From positions 1-5,674 of the forward strand of contig CANETM010000116.1 in NCBI GenBank assembly GCA_947441205.1: a stretch of 5,674 nt of DNA. Direction: 5' to 3'. The translations under genes and the position numbers were made by a program. The notes under the pieces are model-generated. The model was not told where the DNA came from, ran no database searches, and saw only the letters and a program-made list of their open reading frames with translations. Source of the stretch: Bacteroidota bacterium. GTDB taxonomy: Bacteria > Bacteroidota > Bacteroidia > Chitinophagales > Chitinophagaceae. Position 1 is the stretch's first letter; each line of letters starts with the position of its first letter. Below are positions 3,757 through 5,674 of the stretch, in pieces.

Positions 3757-5674
3757 ATGACCAAGTATGTAATTATATCTCTATTTACATTTTCACCCAT
3801 CTTATTGTTCGCTCAAAAAAAAGGAGCCAAAAAACCTAGCTCAAAATCAACGACTACAGCTGTAGCTAATAATATCAGTTCCATTCAAGCACCTATGAAG
3901 TTATGGTATGAAAATCCAGCAAACCATTTTGAAGAGGCTTTATTATTAGGCAATGGAATGCAAGGTGCTACCGTATTTGGAGGTATTTCAATTGATAAAA
4001 TATATTTAAACGATTTAACACTTTGGTCAGGTGAACCTGTTAACGCCAATATGAATCCACAAGCTTACAAGTATTTACCAGATGTTCGAAAAACATTAAA
4101 AGAAAATAATTATAAAAAAGCCGATCAACTCATTAAAAAATTACAAGGAAAGTATTCAGCTTCCTATGCACCACTGGGCACTTTGTTATTAGAAATGAAT
4201 GATGATCCTTATATCACTGATTATAACAGAGAATTAGATATTGATCAAGCTATTGCTAAAGTAAAAACAACTTCTAATGCTAATGTAATTGAAAGAGAAT
4301 ATTTGGTATCTAATCCTGATAAAATTGTTGCCATACATTTAACGAGTAAAAAACCAGGTGCATTGGGCTTTACGATTCGTTTTCAATCTTTATTAAAATA
4401 TGAAAAAACAATTGGAAGCAATACTATTACCATTCAAGGTTTAGCACCCATAAAAGCAGATCCGCCTTATTTGCAAAAAAATAAAAATTCAGTAGTTTTT
4501 GAAAATAAAAAAGGTACCCGATTTTCAACCATTATCAAAATTCAAAACACGAATGGTAAAATTACCAAAACGGATTCAAGCTTAACTTTATCGGACGCAA
4601 CTGACGCAACTTTATATATTTCAATGGCTACTAGCTTTAATGGTTTTGATAAGGATCCAGCATTAAAGGGTTTAAATAATGTGTCCATTGCAAATACACA
4701 ATTAAATAATGCGAGTAATTTAGGTTGGGCTGAAATCAAAAAAAAACATGTTAAAGATTATCAAAGTTTTTACAATCGTGTACAACTAAAATTAAGTAAT
4801 AAGGATACAGTAAATTTACCTACCGATCAAAGACTTATCAGATATGCAACAGGAGCCCCAGACCCCTATTTAGAAACTTTATATTTTCAATACGGTCGAT
4901 ATTTATTAATATCAAGTTCTCGTACCCCATATGTTCCTGCTAATTTACAAGGATTATGGAATCCATATATTCAACCACCATGGTCAAGTAATTATACGAT
5001 GAACATTAATGCCGAAGAAAATTATTGGCTTGCTGAGAGCACTAATTTAGCTGAAATGCATTTACCCTTTTTACAATTCATTGGCAACTTAGCTACAACC
5101 GGAAAAGTAACTGCAAAAACATTTTATAATATGCCAGGATGGGTCACGCATCATAACTCTGATATTTGGGCGATGTCAAATCCTGTTGGTGATTTTGGTA
5201 ATGGTGATCCTTCATGGGCAAATTGGCCAATGGGTGGCACTTGGGCTTCCACACATTTATGGCAACATTATTTATATACTGGAGATAAAATATTTTTGGA
5301 AAAGCAAGCTTATCCATTAATGAAAGGCGCAGCTGAATTTTGTTTAGCATGGCTAGTACAGGATAACGATGGAAAGTATATCACTTCACCATCCACCTCG
5401 CCTGAAAATAAATTTATAACACCTACGGGTTATGAAGGTGCAACATCATTTGGCAGCACGGCTGATTTAGCCATGATTCGTGAATTGTTTTTAAACATTA
5501 TTGCAGCTCAAAAAATATTAAATACAGATCCTGATTTTACGGACAAAATAAATAATAGCTTAATCAATTTATATCCTTATCAAATTGGACATAAAGGAAA
5601 TTTACAAGAATGGTATTATGATTGGGAGGATGCCGAACCAAAGCATAGGCATCAAAGTCATTTATATGGTTTAT
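3757..5674 (+). CDS. Exported GH95 glycosidase (alpha-L-fucosidase/alpha-L-galactosidase family), 3'-truncated by window edge
   Basis: Inverting exo-glycosidase that removes terminal alpha-linked L-fucose or L-galactose from glycans. The frame is open for 639 codons with no stop and runs off the window; family members are usually near 750-850 residues. Seen: signal peptide 1-19 (core VIISLFTFSPILLFA, likely cleavage before Gln20, no lipobox); a Lys/Ser/Thr-rich linker at 21-40; the N-terminal beta-sandwich domain with LWYENPANHFEEALLLGNG at about 49-67 and YLNDLTLWSGEP at 83-94; then the (alpha/alpha)6 barrel with NLQGLWNP at 396-403, NYTMNINAEENYW at 412-424, WVTHHNSDIW at 462-471, SPSTSPEN at 544-551 and HRHQSHLYGL at 630-639. 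By motif match to Bifidobacterium AfcA, Asn416/Asn418 correspond to Asn421/Asn423 and Glu550 to the general acid Glu566; the counterpart of Asp766 lies beyond the window. Thr414 occupies the position of AfcA His419, hinting at L-galactose preference. Whether it belongs to a polysaccharide utilisation locus depends on sequence to the right. Confidence 0.93.
   Translation, partial: MTKYVIISLFTFSPILLFAQKKGAKKPSSKSTTTAVANNISSIQAPMKLWYENPANHFEEALLLGNGMQGATVFGGISIDKIYLNDLTLWSGEPVNANMNPQAYKYLPDVRKTLKENNYKKADQLIKKLQGKYSASYAPLGTLLLEMNDDPYITDYNRELDIDQAIAKVKTTSNANVIEREYLVSNPDKIVAIHLTSKKPGALGFTIRFQSLLKYEKTIGSNTITIQGLAPIKADPPYLQKNKNSVVFENKKGTRFSTIIKIQNTNGKITKTDSSLTLSDATDATLYISMATSFNGFDKDPALKGLNNVSIANTQLNNASNLGWAEIKKKHVKDYQSFYNRVQLKLSNKDTVNLPTDQRLIRYATGAPDPYLETLYFQYGRYLLISSSRTPYVPANLQGLWNPYIQPPWSSNYTMNINAEENYWLAESTNLAEMHLPFLQFIGNLATTGKVTAKTFYNMPGWVTHHNSDIWAMSNPVGDFGNGDPSWANWPMGGTWASTHLWQHYLYTGDKIFLEKQAYPLMKGAAEFCLAWLVQDNDGKYITSPSTSPENKFITPTGYEGATSFGSTADLAMIRELFLNIIAAQKILNTDPDFTDKINNSLINLYPYQIGHKGNLQEWYYDWEDAEPKHRHQSHLYGL

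Noticed and set aside
4594..4611. Exact 2 x 9-bp tandem repeat (GACGCAACT) in the GH95 gene
   Set aside because: In frame, encoding Asp-Ala-Thr twice in a variable part of the N-terminal region; a small duplication with no sign of function.
4542..4739. Minus-strand frame inside the GH95 gene
   Set aside because: Antisense shadow of a gene with clear family motifs on the plus strand.
5144..5350. Minus-strand frame inside the GH95 barrel domain
   Set aside because: Antisense shadow; the plus strand encodes conserved GH95 motifs here.

Overview
The window is AT-rich chromosomal DNA that looks like a member of the Bacteroidota. Three things point there. A perfect TAnnTTTG -7 promoter box lies just ahead of the gene at 3003. 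Start codons lack Shine-Dalgarno sequences. Three of the four exported proteins have signal peptides whose predicted cleavage falls directly before a glutamine. The protein families (YcbB-type and YkuD_2-type L,D-transpeptidases, and a GH95 glycosidase) also fit this phylum. A Chitinophagaceae/Sphingobacteriales-like host is possible, but that is only an impression.

Layout, left to right. Positions 17-1006 (minus) encode an exported class II cyclic-nucleotide phosphodiesterase of the metallo-beta-lactamase fold. It is divergent, across only 40 bp, from 1047-2282 (plus), an exported YcbB/LdtD-like L,D-transpeptidase with a SHGC active site and a shortened middle region. Positions 2319-2759 (minus) hold a two-gene unit: a 75-residue XRE-type helix-turn-helix regulator, then, 3 nt later, an unrecognised 69-residue protein. 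In front of the regulator are two ATGGCA-N4-TGCCAT palindromes with centres 25 bp apart. They overlap a plausible minus-strand promoter and look like an autoregulatory operator. Positions 3003-3695 (plus) encode a second, unrelated-looking exported L,D-transpeptidase (YkuD_2 type, SFGC active site). Its promoter box is so close to the ATG that the leader should be only a few bases long. From 3757 to the right edge (plus) runs the first 639 codons of an exported GH95 glycosidase. The gene is open at the window edge and its C-terminal part is missing.

Working together: two enzymes act on peptidoglycan cross-links or on protein attachment to peptidoglycan, one hydrolyses cyclic nucleotides or similar phosphodiesters outside the cytoplasm, and one trims terminal alpha-L-fucosyl or alpha-L-galactosyl residues from glycans. 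All four are exported, so the window is mainly an envelope/periplasm neighbourhood interrupted by a small self-regulated cytoplasmic unit. I see no tRNA, rRNA, CRISPR array, insertion sequence or attachment site. The largest gene-free stretch is 2760-3002, which holds the operators and the promoters. I do not see a clearly new multi-gene system. The best leads are the XRE/69-residue unit with its paired operators, and the threonine at the expected specificity position of the GH95 enzyme.
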